From Streptomyces sp. NBC_00250 (GTDB taxonomy: Bacteria > Actinomycetota > Actinomycetes > Streptomycetales > Streptomycetaceae), in contig NZ_CP108088.1 of assembly GCF_036192275.1 (NCBI RefSeq), positions 3,845,501 to 3,909,500 of the forward strand: a stretch of 64,000 nt of DNA, written 5' to 3'. Below the pieces are notes generated by a model. It was not told the origin of the DNA and did no database searches. It saw only the letters and a list, made by a program, of their open reading frames with translations. Every line of letters begins with the position of its first letter. Within the stretch, counting starts at the first letter, position 1. A program made the translations under genes and the position numbers. This document shows positions 40,088 through 50,735 of the stretch, piece after piece.

Positions 40088-43000
40088 TCAGACCTCTTCG
40101 ACGCTGCTCGGCTCGCGCCGGGACAGGTCGATGCCGAGCTCCTCCGCTGCGCGGAAGACGTCCTCGTCGGTGTCGCGCATCTCGATGGACATGCCGTCCG
40201 AGGACAGCACCTCCACGTTGAGGCACAGGGACTGCATCTCCTTGATGAGCACCTTGAAGGACTCGGGGATGCCGGGCTCAGGGATGTTCTCGCCCTTGAC
40301 GATGGCCTCGTAGACCTTCACGCGGCCGGTCACGTCGTCGGACTTGATCGTCAGCAGCTCCTGGAGGGCGTAAGCGGCGCCGTACGCCTCCAGCGCCCAC
40401 ACCTCCATCTCACCGAAGCGCTGGCCACCGAACTGGGCCTTACCACCCAGCGGCTGCTGGGTGATCATCGAGTACGGACCGGTCGAACGAGCGTGGAGCT
40501 TGTCGTCGACCAGGTGGTGGAGCTTGAGGATGTACATGTACCCGACGGAGATCGGGTCCGGGAACGGCTCGCCGGAGCGGCCGTCGAACAGCCTCGCCTT
40601 ACCGGTCGGGAGCACCATGCGCTCGCCGTCGCGGTTCGGGATGGTGTGGTTCAGCAGACCCGCGAGCTCGTCCTCACGCGCACCGTCGAAGACCGGGGTC
40701 GCGACGTTGGTGCCGGGGGCGACCTGGTCGGCGCCGATCGCCTGAAGGCGCTGCGCCCACTCCTCCCCGAGGCCGGAGACGTCCCAGCCGCGGCTGGCGA
40801 GCCAGCCGAGGTGGATCTCCAGGACCTGTCCCGGGTTCATTCGGGACGGGACACCCAGCGGGTTGAGGATGATGTCGACCGGGGTGCCGTCCTCGAGGAA
40901 GGGCATGTCCTCGATCGGAAGGATCTTGGAGATGACACCCTTGTTGCCGTGACGGCCGGCGAGCTTGTCACCATCGGTGATCTTGCGCTTCTGGGCGACG
41001 TAGACGCGGACCAGCTGGTTCACGCCCGGGGGAAGCTCGTCGCCCTCCTCGCGGTCGAAGACGCGGACGCCGATGATCTTGCCGATCTCGCCGTGCGGCA
41101 CCTTCAGCGAGGTGTCACGGACCTCACGGGCCTTCTCACCGAAGATCGCGCGGAGCAGGCGCTCCTCCGGGGTCAGCTCGGTCTCGCCCTTGGGCGTGAC
41201 CTTGCCGACGAGGATGTCGCCGGCGACGACCTCGGCACCGATACGGATGATGCCGCGCTCGTCGAGGTCGGCGAGGACCTCCTCGGAGACGTTCGGGATG
41301 TCCCGGGTGATCTCCTCCGGGCCGAGCTTGGTGTCACGGGCGTCGACCTCGTGCTCCTCGATGTGGATCGAGGAGAGGACGTCGTCCTGGACGAGGCGCT
41401 GCGACAGGATGATCGCGTCCTCGTAGTTGTGACCCTCCCACGGCATGAACGCCACGAGCAGGTTCTTGCCGAGCGCCATCTCGCCGTCTTCGGTGGCGGG
41501 ACCGTCGGCGAGGACCTGGCCCTCGATCACGCGGTCGCCCTCGTCGACGACGACCTTCTGGTTGACCGAGGTGCCCTGGTTCGAGCGCGAGAACTTGTGC
41601 AGTCGGTACGTGATGTACGTGCCGTCGTCGTTGGCGACCGTGACGTAGTCGGCCGACAGCTCCTGGACGACACCGTCCTTCTCGGCCTTGAGCACGTCGC
41701 CGGCGTCGGTGGCGCAGCGGTACTCCATGCCGGTGCCGACGAGCGGGGCCTCCGACTTAATCAGCGGCACCGCCTGACGCATCATGTTCGCGCCCATGAG
41801 GGCACGGTTGGCGTCGTCGTGCTCGAGGAACGGGATCATGGCGGTCGCGACCGACACCATCTGGCGCGGCGAGACGTCCATGTAGTCCACGTCCGACGGC
41901 TCGACGTAGTCGACCTCGCCGCCACGCTTACGCACCAGGACGCGGTTCTCGGAGAAGCGCAGGTCGTCGTCGATCGCGGCGTTGGCCTGCGCGATGACGA
42001 ACCGGTCCTCCTCGTCGGCGGTGACGTAGTCGACCTCGTCGGTGACCTGGCCGTCGACGACCTTGCGGTACGGCGTCTCGATGAAGCCGAACGCGTTGAC
42101 GCGGCCGTACGAGGCGAGCGAACCGATCAGACCGATGTTCGGGCCTTCGGGGGTCTCGATCGGGCACATGCGTCCGTAGTGGGACGGGTGCACGTCTCGG
42201 ACCTCGAAGCCGGCCCGCTCACGGGACAGACCACCAGGGCCCAGCGCCGAGAGACGACGCTTGTGCGTCAGACCCGACAGCGGGTTGTTCTGGTCCATGA
42301 ACTGCGACAGCTGGCTGGTGCCGAAGAACTCCTTGATGGAGGCGACGACCGGCCGGATGTTGATCAGGGTCTGCGGCGTGATCGCCTCGACGTCCTGGGT
42401 GGTCATGCGCTCACGCACGACGCGCTCCATACGAGCCAGACCCGTGCGGACCTGGTTCTGGATGAGCTCGCCGACGTTGCGCAGACGACGGTTGCCGAAG
42501 TGATCGATGTCGTCGGTCTCGACGACGATCTCGTTGCCGTTCTCGCCGATCGTCTCGGTCTCGCCCGCGTGGAGCTTGACCAGGTACTTGATCGTGGCGA
42601 TGACGTCATCGGTGGTGAGCACGCCGGCGTCCAGCGGCTCGTCCGCGCCGAGCTTCTTGTTCACCTTGTAGCGGCCGACCTTCGCGAGGTCGTAGCGCTT
42701 CGGGTTGAAGTAGAGGTTCTCGAGCAGCGTCTGAGCGGCCTCACGGGTCGGCGGCTCGCCCGGACGCAGCTTGCGGTAGATGTCGAGCAGCGCGTCGTCC
42801 TGGCCCTGGGTGTGGTCCTTCTCCAGGGTGGCGCGCATGGACTCGTACTCGCCGAACTCCTGCAGGATCTGCTCGGTGGTCCAGCCGAGAGCCTTGAGGA
42901 GGACGGTGACGGACTGCTTGCGCTTGCGGTCGATGCGGACACCGACCAGGTCGCGCTTGTCGATCTCCATCTCCAGCCAGGCACCCCGGGACGGGATGAT

Positions 43001-43570
43001 CTTGGCGGAGAAGATGTCCTTGTCGGACGTCTTGTCGATCGAGGAGTCGAAGTAGACGCCCGGCGAACGGACCAGCTGCGACACCACGACACGCTCGGTG
43101 CCGTTGATGACGAAGGTGCCCTTGTTCGTCATGAGCGGGAAGTCGCCCATGAAGACCGTCTGGGACTTGATCTCGCCGGTCTCGTTGTTGGTGAACTCGG
43201 CGGTGACGAAGAGCGGGGCGCCGTACGTGAAGTCACGGTCCTTGCACTCGTCGATCGAGTTCTTCGGCGGCTCGAAGCGGTGGTCGCGGAAGGTCAGCGA
43301 CATCGACCCGGAGAAGTCCTCGATCGGCGAGATCTCCTCGAAGATCTCTTCCAGACCGGACTTCCTGGGGACGTCCTGTCCCGACTCAAGGGCAGCCTCG
43401 ACGCGAGCCTTCCAGGCGGCGTTGCCGAGCAGCCAGTCAAAGCTCTCGGTCTGCAGCGCGAGGAGGTTCGGAACCTCGAGGGGCTCCCTGATCTTTGCAA
43501 AAGAGATGCGCAGCGGGGCGGTGCTTGCGCCGTTGTTCGTATTGGTCGAGGCGTTGCGCGAGGCGGCCAA
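40088..43570 (-). CDS. rpoB: RNA polymerase subunit beta
   Basis: A 1160-residue beta subunit. The start is a TTG at 43570 (reads [20 protein letters not shown]) with GAAGGA 7 bases upstream, matching the known Streptomyces start. Longer in-frame starts add unconserved sequence. The rifampicin region ([20 protein letters not shown], then [13 protein letters not shown]) is wild type. The flap, [12 protein letters not shown] and the C-terminal clamp segment [19 protein letters not shown] are intact. Confidence 0.98.
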   Translation of the reverse strand: MAASRNASTNTNNGASTAPLRISFAKIREPLEVPNLLALQTESFDWLLGNAAWKARVEAALESGQDVPRKSGLEEIFEEISPIEDFSGSMSLTFRDHRFEPPKNSIDECKDRDFTYGAPLFVTAEFTNNETGEIKSQTVFMGDFPLMTNKGTFVINGTERVVVSQLVRSPGVYFDSSIDKTSDKDIFSAKIIPSRGAWLEMEIDKRDLVGVRIDRKRKQSVTVLLKALGWTTEQILQEFGEYESMRATLEKDHTQGQDDALLDIYRKLRPGEPPTREAAQTLLENLYFNPKRYDLAKVGRYKVNKKLGADEPLDAGVLTTDDVIATIKYLVKLHAGETETIGENGNEIVVETDDIDHFGNRRLRNVGELIQNQVRTGLARMERVVRERMTTQDVEAITPQTLINIRPVVASIKEFFGTSQLSQFMDQNNPLSGLTHKRRLSALGPGGLSRERAGFEVRDVHPSHYGRMCPIETPEGPNIGLIGSLASYGRVNAFGFIETPYRKVVDGQVTDEVDYVTADEEDRFVIAQANAAIDDDLRFSENRVLVRKRGGEVDYVEPSDVDYMDVSPRQMVSVATAMIPFLEHDDANRALMGANMMRQAVPLIKSEAPLVGTGMEYRCATDAGDVLKAEKDGVVQELSADYVTVANDDGTYITYRLHKFSRSNQGTSVNQKVVVDEGDRVIEGQVLADGPATEDGEMALGKNLLVAFMPWEGHNYEDAIILSQRLVQDDVLSSIHIEEHEVDARDTKLGPEEITRDIPNVSEEVLADLDERGIIRIGAEVVAGDILVGKVTPKGETELTPEERLLRAIFGEKAREVRDTSLKVPHGEIGKIIGVRVFDREEGDELPPGVNQLVRVYVAQKRKITDGDKLAGRHGNKGVISKILPIEDMPFLEDGTPVDIILNPLGVPSRMNPGQVLEIHLGWLASRGWDVSGLGEEWAQRLQAIGADQVAPGTNVATPVFDGAREDELAGLLNHTIPNRDGERMVLPTGKARLFDGRSGEPFPDPISVGYMYILKLHHLVDDKLHARSTGPYSMITQQPLGGKAQFGGQRFGEMEVWALEAYGAAYALQELLTIKSDDVTGRVKVYEAIVKGENIPEPGIPESFKVLIKEMQSLCLNVEVLSSDGMSIEMRDTDEDVFRAAEELGIDLSRREPSSVEEV

Positions 43571-43751
43571 GAGGGGGTCCTTCCGAGGGCTCGGACTCAC
43601 TACGCGCGTACCGGTCCCCTGCATCGCTTCACGGCAGACTTTTCCTGATATGGCCAAAAAGCCAGGTCAGACGGGGTCGGTCCGAGTAGCGGATGCGAAG
43701 GTATGCCCCTGGTGACGGGCAGGGGGCAGCTAACAGGCAGCGCAAAGGGTC

Positions 43752-43780
43752 AGTGTAGCCACTTGGCTCACTGATGTCCA
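43752..43780 (-). promoter_or_regulatory. rpoB promoter candidate
   Basis: Reading the minus strand, TGGACA (43780-43775) and TACACT (43757-43752) are 17 bases apart, close to vegetative consensus. The leader to the TTG start would be about 175 bases. The rest of the 550-base gap up to rplL contains the rplL-side hairpin (44030-44067) and no gene. Confidence 0.6.
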
Positions 43781-44029
43781 GGGCGAATAATTCGCGACCC
43801 TCGTTGCTCTCAACTCCGCGGTACCTCGCGCCGTGCGGCGCACCTCGATACTGCCCGTTCAGTCGTCGATCCATGCCTCGGAAACGGATCGTTGTGACGA
43901 CGCGTCCTGAGAATTGCGCGCTGCGTGCGGTTCGTCAAGGCCCCCCGGTCTGCGGGGCGCACGGCGAAGATCACCATACTCCGCTTCCGGCGGCCCTCAG
44001 GTGCCCCGCCACGCCCTTCCCGGGGAACG

Positions 44030-44067
44030 CCGAAAGGCGACCACCCAGAAGGGTGATCGCCTTTCGG
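44030..44067 (-). terminator. Hairpin after rplL
   Basis: A long stem (44030-44040 with 44057-44067, continued inward by CACCC/GGGTG with an AGAA loop) lies about 50 bases after rplL. It is probably the terminator or attenuator between rplJ-rplL and rpoB. There is no clear T-run, so some read-through into rpoB is likely, as in other bacteria. Confidence 0.7.
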
Positions 44068-44119
44068 TGCCCTCGCGTTACACGGGGGCCGGAGTCAGCT
44101 TCAGCGACTCGAAACGGTC

Positions 44120-44500
44120 TTACTTGACCGTGACGGAGGCGCCGGCGGCCTTGAGGGACTCGGCAGCCTTCTCGGCGGCCTCCTTCGCGACCTTCTCGAG
44201 GACCGGCTTCGGGGTGCCGTCGACGAGGTCCTTGGCCTCCTTGAGGCCCAGGGAGGTGAGCTCGCGCACGACCTTGATGACCTGGATCTTCTTGTCGCCG
44301 GCACCCTCGAGGATGACGTCGAACTCGTCCTGCTCGGCCTCGGCCTCGGCGGCGACGGGGGCACCCGGGCCGGCAACGGCGACGGCCGCGGCGGCGGTGA
44401 CGTCGAACTTGTCCTCGAACGCCTTCACGAACTCGGAGAGCTCGATGAGGGTCATCTCCTCGAACTGGGCGAGGAGGTCGTCCTGAGAGAGCTTCGCCAT
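44120..44500 (-). CDS. rplL: 50S ribosomal protein L7/L12
   Basis: A 126-residue protein of the stalk that recruits elongation factors. The start [20 protein letters not shown] with GGAAGGA upstream is preferred over an earlier in-frame GTG. The Ala-rich hinge and the C-terminal domain ([40 protein letters not shown]) are normal. Confidence 0.98.
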   Translation of the reverse strand: MAKLSQDDLLAQFEEMTLIELSEFVKAFEDKFDVTAAAAVAVAGPGAPVAAEAEAEQDEFDVILEGAGDKKIQVIKVVRELTSLGLKEAKDLVDGTPKPVLEKVAKEAAEKAAESLKAAGASVTVK

Positions 44501-44609
44501 GATGGGCGATCCTTCCACTAATTCGGCAAGTGCCGGATGTATAGAGAGGCGGGCGTTACGGCCCGCTACGACCTGGGCCTAGGCGGCACAGATCATGACG
44601 CGAGCCGAA

Positions 44610-45137
44610 TTACTCGGCACCGCCCTCGGCGAGCTTGACGCGAAGCGCCTCCGCGGTGCGGACGAACTTCGACGGCAGCGCCTGGAAGAGCGAGGCAGCC
44701 TGAGACTGCTTGCCCTTGAACGCGCCGGCCAGCTTGCTGAGCAGAACCTCGCGGGACTCGAGGTCCGCGAGCTTCTTGATCTCATCGGCGGAGAGCGCCT
44801 TACCATCAAGGACACCGCCCTTGATGATGAGGTTCGGGTTGTCCTTGGCGAAGTCACGCAGGCTCTTCGCCGACTCCACCGGGTCACCGGTGATGAAGGC
44901 GACCGCGGTCGGACCAGCGAAGTGCTCGTCCAGCGCGGTGATCCCGGCCTGGTTGGCCGCAATCTTGGTCAGCGTGTTCTTCACCACGGCGTACTGGGCG
45001 TTCTCACCGAGCGAACGACGCAGCGTCTTGAGCTGCGCAACGGTGAGACCCCGGTACTCGGTCAGCACGGCGGCGTTCGAGCTGCGGAACTGGTCCTCAA
45101 GCTCGGCTACCGCGGCAGCCTTGTCGGGCCTTGCCAT
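44610..45137 (-). CDS. rplJ: 50S ribosomal protein L10
   Basis: A 175-residue L10 protein ([20 protein letters not shown]), the base of the L7/L12 stalk. [20 protein letters not shown] and the C-terminal helix [20 protein letters not shown] are typical. It is the known autoregulator of this operon in other bacteria, by binding the leader. GGAGG lies about 10 bases before the ATG. Confidence 0.97.
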   Translation of the reverse strand: MARPDKAAAVAELEDQFRSSNAAVLTEYRGLTVAQLKTLRRSLGENAQYAVVKNTLTKIAANQAGITALDEHFAGPTAVAFITGDPVESAKSLRDFAKDNPNLIIKGGVLDGKALSADEIKKLADLESREVLLSKLAGAFKGKQSQAASLFQALPSKFVRTAEALRVKLAEGGAE

Positions 45138-45190
45138 AGAGCGTCGGCCTCCTTCCGGGTGATGAGGACCGCTCAGAAGGGGCTGACAAA

Positions 45191-45220
45191 ACAAAACGCC
45201 CCGGCGCAGGCGCTCGGGGC
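45191..45220 (-). promoter_or_regulatory. L10 operon leader attenuator
   Basis: In the rplJ leader (about 45138-45347), a GCCCCGGCG-type stem (45198-45206 with 45211-45220, one bulge) is followed on the minus strand by GTTTTGTTTTGT (to 45186). This looks like an intrinsic terminator inside the leader, consistent with attenuation by free L10/L12 in the class of L10 leaders. Only the structure is seen; the L10-binding kink-turn was not resolved. Confidence 0.65.
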
Positions 45221-45354
45221 TCAGCTCGACCGCATCACGAAGATCCGGGAACTCATCCACAATCACCTGCGCGGGTCGTTCGCGTCTCAGCGAATCCTTC
45301 GGCCACCACACCTTGACGGCACAGTGACGACCAGCGGTCTTTGGCTTCCTCGGA

Positions 45355-45384
45355 AGAGTACGCGACCGGGTCGGCCCGGGGCAA
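45355..45384 (-). promoter_or_regulatory. rplJ-rplL promoter candidate
   Basis: On the minus strand TTGCCC (45384-45379) and TACTCT (45360-45355) are separated by 18 bases. It lies just after the end of the lipoprotein gene and would give a leader of about 210 bases containing the attenuator. Confidence 0.45.
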
Positions 45385-45385
45385 A

Positions 45386-46207
45386 TCAGCCCCGTCCGAG
45401 ACCTTGACCGATCCTCTTCAGGAGTTCCATGAAGCCGAAGGTCTCGTCGGCGGGCGGGGCCTGCACGGCGGCCTTGGCACCGTAGTCGCGGTAGTTCGTG
45501 GTGAGTTTCGTCGACGACCCGCCGGCCGTCGTCTCGACGATCATCCGCACCGGATAGCCGTCCTTGCCGATCCAGACCTCCACGTGCTTGCCGCCGGAGA
45601 GCTCGCCCTCGTACCTCTGTCCGGTGACGTCGGCGCCCTTCGCCGGGCCGAGGTGCTTCACCGTCGACGACCCGGCGAGGAGGCCGAGCTCCTGAGCCGG
45701 GTCCTGGTTCACGCTGCTCAGGCCCGCGGTCAGCTGCGTCAGCAGCTCGTCGCCACCGGCGGCGCCCTCGGCCTCGACCTTCATCCAGCGCTTGCCGCCC
45801 GTCTGCGCGGCCTGCTCGGAGCCCACGTCCATGTAGGTGGCGCCGCCGGCCGTGAGCATGCGCGTCTCGACGGGGGCGCCGGGGATGCCCTCCAGGTACG
45901 TCGAATCGGTGACCTTCAGGTCCGCGACCGAGGGGCTCCATCCCTGGACACCGGTGAACGTGCTGCTGCCGCCCTGGTCACCGCTGACGACGACGCGCAT
46001 CTCGACCTTGGCGCTCTTGGCCCGGGCGGTCTTGGTGTACGCGGCCCGGACGGCCTTCACGGCCTCCTCCCGGCTCTGGGTCGTCGGCTCGGCGGACGCC
46101 CCCGCCGGCTTCGTACCGCCGTCGCCGTCCTCGCACCCCGAGACACCGGCCACGACGACCACGGCCGCCAGCGCGAACGCCACGCGCTTCCCTGCGGAGC
46201 TGCCCAT
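45386..46207 (-). CDS. Lipoprotein of the LppX/LprG-like (DUF1396) type
   Basis: A 273-residue protein. The N-terminus has a signal peptide ([20 protein letters not shown]) with the lipobox VSGC, so it should be anchored to the outside of the membrane. The body ([40 protein letters not shown]) has the half-barrel pattern of LolA/LppX/LprG-like lipoproteins, which bind lipid-like molecules. It lies alone between the rplK-rplA terminator and the rplJ promoter, a conserved neighbour in Streptomyces. Its ligand is unknown. Confidence 0.85.
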   Translation of the reverse strand: MGSSAGKRVAFALAAVVVVAGVSGCEDGDGGTKPAGASAEPTTQSREEAVKAVRAAYTKTARAKSAKVEMRVVVSGDQGGSSTFTGVQGWSPSVADLKVTDSTYLEGIPGAPVETRMLTAGGATYMDVGSEQAAQTGGKRWMKVEAEGAAGGDELLTQLTAGLSSVNQDPAQELGLLAGSSTVKHLGPAKGADVTGQRYEGELSGGKHVEVWIGKDGYPVRMIVETTAGGSSTKLTTNYRDYGAKAAVQAPPADETFGFMELLKRIGQGLGRG

Positions 46208-46255
46208 ACGTGTTCCACCCCTTGATCAACGTCGTACGTCCCCCGGACCGTAACA

Positions 46256-46295
46256 AAAAGCCGGCCCCGCACCTCCGAAGAGGTGCGGGGCCGGC
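46256..46295 (-). terminator. Terminator of the rplK-rplA operon
   Basis: A perfect 16-bp stem (46260-46275 with 46280-46295) with a CGAA loop is followed on the minus strand by CTTTTT. A strong intrinsic terminator. Confidence 0.9.
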
Positions 46296-46320
46296 CGACC
46301 GCTCAGTGAGCCTGTGGGGC

Positions 46321-47043
46321 TCAGACCGTCTCGTCCTCGACGAGCAGGTTGCGGGTGCGGTTCGAGTCCAGCGGGATGCCGGGGCCCATCGTCGTCGTGA
46401 TGGTCGCCTTCTTGATGTAGCGACCCTTCGCGGCGGACGGCTTCAGACGGAGGATCTCGTCCAGGGCCGCGGCGTAGTTCTCGACCAGCTTCGTCTCGTC
46501 GAAGGAGACCTTGCCGATGATGAAGTGCAGGTTCGAGTGCTTGTCGACGCGGAACTCGATCTTGCCGCCCTTGATGTCGTTGACAGCCTTCGCGACATCG
46601 GGGGTGACGGTGCCGACCTTGGGGTTCGGCATGAGACCACGCGGGCCGAGGACGCGGCCGAGGCGGCCGACCTTGCCCATGAGGTCCGGGGTGGCGACAA
46701 CGGCGTCGAACTCGTTCAGGCGGTTGCCCTTGGAGATCTCGTCGATGAGCTCGTCGGAGCCGACGATGTCGGCGCCCGCGGCAATCGCGGCCTCGGCACG
46801 GTCACCGGTCGCGAAGACCAGGACCCGGGCGGTCTTGCCGGTGCCGTGCGGAAGGTTCACGGTGCCACGGACCATCTGGTCGGCCTTGCGCGGGTCGACG
46901 CCCAGGCGGAAGGCGACCTCGACGGTGCCGTCGAACTTCGTGCTGGAGGTGTCCTTGGCGAGACGGACGGCCTCGAGAGGGGCGTAGAGCCGCTCGCTGT
47001 CGATCTTGGCGTCCGCTGCGCGGAGAGTCTTGCTGCGCTTCAC
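46321..47043 (-). CDS. rplA: 50S ribosomal protein L1
   Basis: A 240-residue L1 protein of the tRNA exit stalk. The GTG start ([20 protein letters not shown]) has CAGGAGAAG upstream. The signature [20 protein letters not shown] is intact. In other bacteria L1 also represses its own operon. Confidence 0.98.
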   Translation of the reverse strand: MKRSKTLRAADAKIDSERLYAPLEAVRLAKDTSSTKFDGTVEVAFRLGVDPRKADQMVRGTVNLPHGTGKTARVLVFATGDRAEAAIAAGADIVGSDELIDEISKGNRLNEFDAVVATPDLMGKVGRLGRVLGPRGLMPNPKVGTVTPDVAKAVNDIKGGKIEFRVDKHSNLHFIIGKVSFDETKLVENYAAALDEILRLKPSAAKGRYIKKATITTTMGPGIPLDSNRTRNLLVEDETV

Positions 47044-47121
47044 TGCTTCTCCTGTTGGTTCAGGTGTGGAGTCGTGGTGCGGACCAGCGCTGGTCCTACC
47101 ACTAGGTCACGAGGGGGGTGA

Positions 47122-47556
47122 TCAGCCCTCGACCGTGATGCCCATGGAACGGGCGGTGCCAGCGATGATCTTGGACGCGGCGTCCAGGTCGTTGGCGTTC
47201 AGGTCGGGGAGCTTGACCGTGGCGATCTCGCGGACCTGGGCGGCCGTGAGCTTGGCAACCTTGGTCTTGTGCGGCTCGCCGGAGCCCTTGTCCACACCAG
47301 CGGCCTTGAGGATCAGCTTGGCGGCCGGCGGAGTCTTCGTGATGAAGGTGAAGGAACGGTCTTCGTAGACCGTGATCTCCACCGGCACGACCATGCCACG
47401 CTGCGACTCGGTCGCGGCGTTGTAGGCCTTGCAGAACTCCATGATGTTGACGCCGTGCTGACCCAGCGCGGGGCCGACCGGCGGGGCCGGGTTGGCCGCA
47501 CCAGCGTTGATCTGGAGCTTGATAAGCCCCGTGACCTTCTTCTTCTTGGGAGGCAT
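47122..47556 (-). CDS. rplK: 50S ribosomal protein L11
   Basis: A 144-residue L11 protein of the GTPase centre and the thiostrepton site. It starts [20 protein letters not shown] and keeps the proline-rich [21 protein letters not shown]11 is required for RelA-dependent (p)ppGpp synthesis. Confidence 0.98.
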
Positions 47557-47662
47557 TGCTCTCTCCGGGTCCTAGTGAGAGTGTTCAGCCCGCCATCCGG
47601 TCATCCGGATGCAGGCATACCGCACCACGATAACGGGTATAGCGCTGCGGCCAAAAACCGAG

Positions 47663-47697
47663 CAGGTCAGAGCGGCTGCGAGAGCCACTCTGACCTG
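47663..47697 (-). terminator. Terminator after nusG
   Basis: A stem of 10+4 pairs (47663-47672 with 47688-47697, then 47674-47677 with 47683-47686) is followed on the minus strand by GGTTTTTGG. It separates nusG from rplK, so rplK probably has its own promoter in the following 105 bases. TATACC or TATCGT there might be -10 elements, but none is convincing. Confidence 0.75.
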
Positions 47698-47714
47698 GTC
47701 GGAAACTTATGAGA

Positions 47715-48647
47715 TCAGTTCTTCTGGATCTGGTCGAAGCTGAGCTCGACCGGGGTCTCGCGACCGAAGATCTCGACGAGGCCCTTGACCTTCTTCGAGT
47801 CGGGGTTGATCTCGTTGATGGTCGCCTGGAGGGTGGCGAAGGGGCCGTCGGTGACGGTGACCGAGTCGCCGACCTCGAAGTCGAGGACCTGGACCTCCAG
47901 CTTGCGGGCCGGAGCCGGCTTGCCCTCGGCCTCGGCGGCCTCGCGGGCGGCCTTCTCCTCGGCCTCCGGGGCGAGCATCTTGACGATCTCGTCCAGGGTC
48001 AGCGGGTACGGGTCGTAGGCGTTGCCCACGAAGCCGGTGACACCGGGGGTGTTGCGGACGACGCCCCAGGACTCGTTCGTCAGGTCCATGCGGACGAGAA
48101 CGTAGCCGGGAAGCTTGTTCTGCTTGACGTTCTTCCGCTCGCCGCCCTTGATCTGGACGATCTCTTCCTCGGGGACCTCGGCCTGGTAGATGAAGTCCTC
48201 GACGTTGAGCGAGACGGCACGCTGCTCGAGGTTGGCCTTCACGCGCTTCTCGTAGCCCGCGTAGGTGTGGATGACGTACCACTCGCCGGGGAGGGTGCGC
48301 AGCTCCTCGCGGAGCGCGGCGACCGGGTCGACCGGGGCGGCCGGCTCGGCCTCCTCGTCGGTCTCTTCCTCGGTGTCCTCGTCGTCCTCGACCTCGACGA
48401 CGGTCTCGTCCTCGTCCTCGTCGTCCTCGGAGGCGTCCTCGTCGGAGGAGTCGTCGTCGGAGTCGTCCTCGTCGGTCTCCGACTCGTCCTGGTCCTCGTC
48501 CTCGACCTGGAGAGCGGCTTCCTCGGCGGCCTCGCCGGCAACGTCGTCAGCAGCGTCTGCCTGGTCCTCGTCGGCGGCCTCGACGATGTCCAGCTCGTCC
48601 TCGACGGACTCGGACTCGAAGGCGTCGTTCAGGTTCGCGTCAGACAC
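47715..48647 (-). CDS. nusG: Transcription elongation factor NusG
   Basis: A 310-residue NusG with a GTG start. Residues 1-110 are extremely acidic and low-complexity (Glu/Asp runs), typical of Streptomyces and longer than E. coli NusG. The NGN domain is at about residues 120-235 ([36 protein letters not shown]) and the KOW domain at about 255-305 ([34 protein letters not shown]). It follows secE by 44 bases. Confidence 0.97.
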   Translation of the reverse strand: MSDANLNDAFESESVEDELDIVEAADEDQADAADDVAGEAAEEAALQVEDEDQDESETDEDDSDDDSSDEDASEDDEDEDETVVEVEDDEDTEEETDEEAEPAAPVDPVAALREELRTLPGEWYVIHTYAGYEKRVKANLEQRAVSLNVEDFIYQAEVPEEEIVQIKGGERKNVKQNKLPGYVLVRMDLTNESWGVVRNTPGVTGFVGNAYDPYPLTLDEIVKMLAPEAEEKAAREAAEAEGKPAPARKLEVQVLDFEVGDSVTVTDGPFATLQATINEINPDSKKVKGLVEIFGRETPVELSFDQIQKN

Positions 48648-48691
48648 GGTGGCTGCTTCTTCCTGCGATACAGATGGGGTGGAACAAAAAG

Positions 48692-48979
48692 TCAGCCGAA
48701 GACGTACTTGACTGCTTCCTGGAAGCCATAGTCAATCACGGTGACAAGGCCGATCATGATGACGACGAAGACAATCACCACGGTGGTGTACGTCGAAAGC
48801 TGGCTGCGCGTGGGCCAGACGACCTTGCGGAGCTCTGCGACGATCTGTCGGTAGAAGAGCGCGAGACGGCCCAGGGGGCCCTTCTTGCCGCGCTTGCCGC
48901 CCTTGCGGGACTTCTTCTTCGACTCTGCGGCCTCGTCATCGGCATCAGGCATGTCGATGGAGCCTACGGCGTCCGTCAC
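48692..48979 (-). CDS. secE: Preprotein translocase subunit SecE
   Basis: A 95-residue SecE of the SecYEG channel. The N-terminus is charged ([20 protein letters not shown]). The conserved amphipathic helix [20 protein letters not shown] is followed by one membrane segment ([20 protein letters not shown]). GTG start. Standard partner of nusG, with tRNA-Trp upstream. Confidence 0.97.
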   Translation of the reverse strand: MTDAVGSIDMPDADDEAAESKKKSRKGGKRGKKGPLGRLALFYRQIVAELRKVVWPTRSQLSTYTTVVIVFVVIMIGLVTVIDYGFQEAVKYVFG

Positions 48980-49082
48980 GATCTCTCACCTGATTCCGGG
49001 TCGGCCGTGCCGCGCCCGGGTGGAGCCGCACGGCGGTGCAATGAAGTACGTACATGCGCACAACACCTGGCGGTGTGTGTAG

Positions 49083-49155
49083 CAGGGCCGGAGGGACTTG
49101 AACCCCCAACCGCCGGTTTTGGAGACCGGTGCTCTACCAATTGAGCTACGACCCT
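49083..49155 (-). tRNA. tRNA-Trp (CCA)
   Basis: A 73-base tRNA on the minus strand. The acceptor AGGGTCG pairs with CGGCCCT, the D-loop is TAGCTCAATTGGTAGAGC, the anticodon stem is CGGTC/ACCGG-like around CTCCAAA with anticodon CCA, and the T-loop is GTTCAAGTC. The 3' CCA is not encoded. It stands upstream of secE-nusG, as in other Streptomyces. Confidence 0.95.
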
Positions 49156-49362
49156 TTGTTGGTGTCCCTCAACGTACCGCATCGTGAGATGTGGTCGGTG
49201 CGGGCCAACGAGGAGTGAGCATACGTGGTCAGGGGGCCCCGCGTCGAACAGAAACCACGACCGACCTGCCGTCGGACGCGCGTACGACCGGTAATGACCG
49301 TTCCTGTCCGGTCCGTGAAACCTGAGTGCCGGGCCTTGAAGCGGTCTGGGACGATGGGCCGC

Positions 49363-50589
49363 ATGAGCGCTGCTACCCCTCCCACCGAGCGTCGGGTCTC
49401 CGCCCGGATCGGTGCGATCTCCGAGTCCGCCACCCTCGCCGTCGACGCCAAGGCCAAGGCTCTCAAGGCCGCCGGGCGCCCGGTGATCGGTTTCGGCGCG
49501 GGTGAGCCCGACTTCCCGACCCCGGACTACATCGTCGACGCGGCCGTCGAGGCCTGCAAGAACCCGAAGTACCACCGCTACACGCCGGCCGGGGGTCTGC
49601 CCGAGCTGAAGGCCGCCATCGCCGCCAAGACGCTGCGCGACTCCGGCTACGAGGTCGACGCCTCCCAGGTCCTGGTGACCAACGGCGGCAAGCAGGCGAT
49701 CTACGAGGCGTTCGCCGCGATCCTCGACCCGGGCGACGAGGTCATCGTCCCGGCGCCGTACTGGACGACGTACCCCGAGTCGATCCGCCTCGCGGGCGGT
49801 GTCCCGGTGGAGGTCGTGGCCGACGAGACCACCGGCTACCGGGTCTCGGTGGAGCAGCTGGAGGCGGCCCGTACGGAGAAGACCAAGGTCGTCCTCTTCG
49901 TCTCGCCGTCCAACCCGACCGGCGCCGTCTACAGCGAGGCCGAGACCGAGGCCATCGGCCGCTGGGCCGTCGAGCACGGTCTGTGGGTCCTGACGGACGA
50001 GATCTACGAGCACCTGGTCTACGGCGGCGCTTCCGCGGTCTCCCTCCCGGCGGTCATGCCGGAGCTGCGCGACAAGTGCATCGTGGTCAACGGTGTCGCC
50101 AAGACGTACGCGATGACCGGCTGGCGCGTGGGATGGATCATCGGCCCGAAGGACGTCGTGAAGGCCGCGACGAACCTGCAGTCGCACGCCACGTCCAACG
50201 TGAGCAACGTCGCGCAGATCGCCGCCCTCGCCGCCGTCTCGGGCAACCTGGACGCCGTCGCGGAGATGGGTCGCGCCTTCGACCGGCGCCGCCAGACGAT
50301 CGTGCGGATGCTCAACGAGATCGACGGCGTCCTCTGCCCGACCCCGGAGGGCGCGTTCTACGTGTACCCCTCGGTGAAGGGCCTGCTCGGCAAGGAGATC
50401 CGCGGCAAGCGCCCGCAGACCTCGGTCGAACTGGCCGCCCTGATCCTGGACGAGGCCGAGGTCGCGGTCGTCCCGGGCGAGGCCTTCGGCACGCCGGGCT
50501 ACCTGCGCCTGTCGTACGCGCTGGGTGACGAGGACCTGGTGGAGGGCGTGGCCCGCCTCCAGAAGCTTCTCGCCGAGGCCACCGACTGA
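49363..50589 (+). CDS. aspC: Aspartate aminotransferase (class I, PLP)
   Basis: A 408-residue cytoplasmic enzyme converting aspartate and 2-oxoglutarate to oxaloacetate and glutamate. The PLP lysine is in [20 protein letters not shown]. Other family features are [20 protein letters not shown], the tyrosine in [10 protein letters not shown], and [11 protein letters not shown]. The ATG at 49363 is preferred; an ATG three codons earlier is also possible. It ends at a terminator. Confidence 0.93.
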   Translation: MSAATPPTERRVSARIGAISESATLAVDAKAKALKAAGRPVIGFGAGEPDFPTPDYIVDAAVEACKNPKYHRYTPAGGLPELKAAIAAKTLRDSGYEVDASQVLVTNGGKQAIYEAFAAILDPGDEVIVPAPYWTTYPESIRLAGGVPVEVVADETTGYRVSVEQLEAARTEKTKVVLFVSPSNPTGAVYSEAETEAIGRWAVEHGLWVLTDEIYEHLVYGGASAVSLPAVMPELRDKCIVVNGVAKTYAMTGWRVGWIIGPKDVVKAATNLQSHATSNVSNVAQIAALAAVSGNLDAVAEMGRAFDRRRQTIVRMLNEIDGVLCPTPEGAFYVYPSVKGLLGKEIRGKRPQTSVELAALILDEAEVAVVPGEAFGTPGYLRLSYALGDEDLVEGVARLQKLLAEATD

Positions 50590-50629
50590 TCGGTGACCGA
50601 ACCACCTGGTGACGTCGCCAGGTGGGTGG

Positions 50630-50666
50630 CGGGTCCCCGGTTCTTCGGAGCCGGGGACCCGTTTTT
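50630..50666 (+). terminator. Terminator after the aminotransferase gene
   Basis: An 11-bp stem CGGGTCCCCGG with CCGGGGACCCG (50630-50640 and 50651-50661) is followed by TTTTT (50662-50666). Confidence 0.9.
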
Positions 50667-50735
50667 GCGTTCTAGCAAGGTCCCGATCGGGGAAACGGGG
50701 TGTGTTCGTCCATTCGGGTGCGGCAGGATCAGCCG

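Noticed and set aside
47557..47640. rplK promoter
   Set aside because: Several AT-rich hexamers (TATACC, TATCGT, TATGCC) exist but no pair has both a good -35 and correct spacing, so no promoter is placed.
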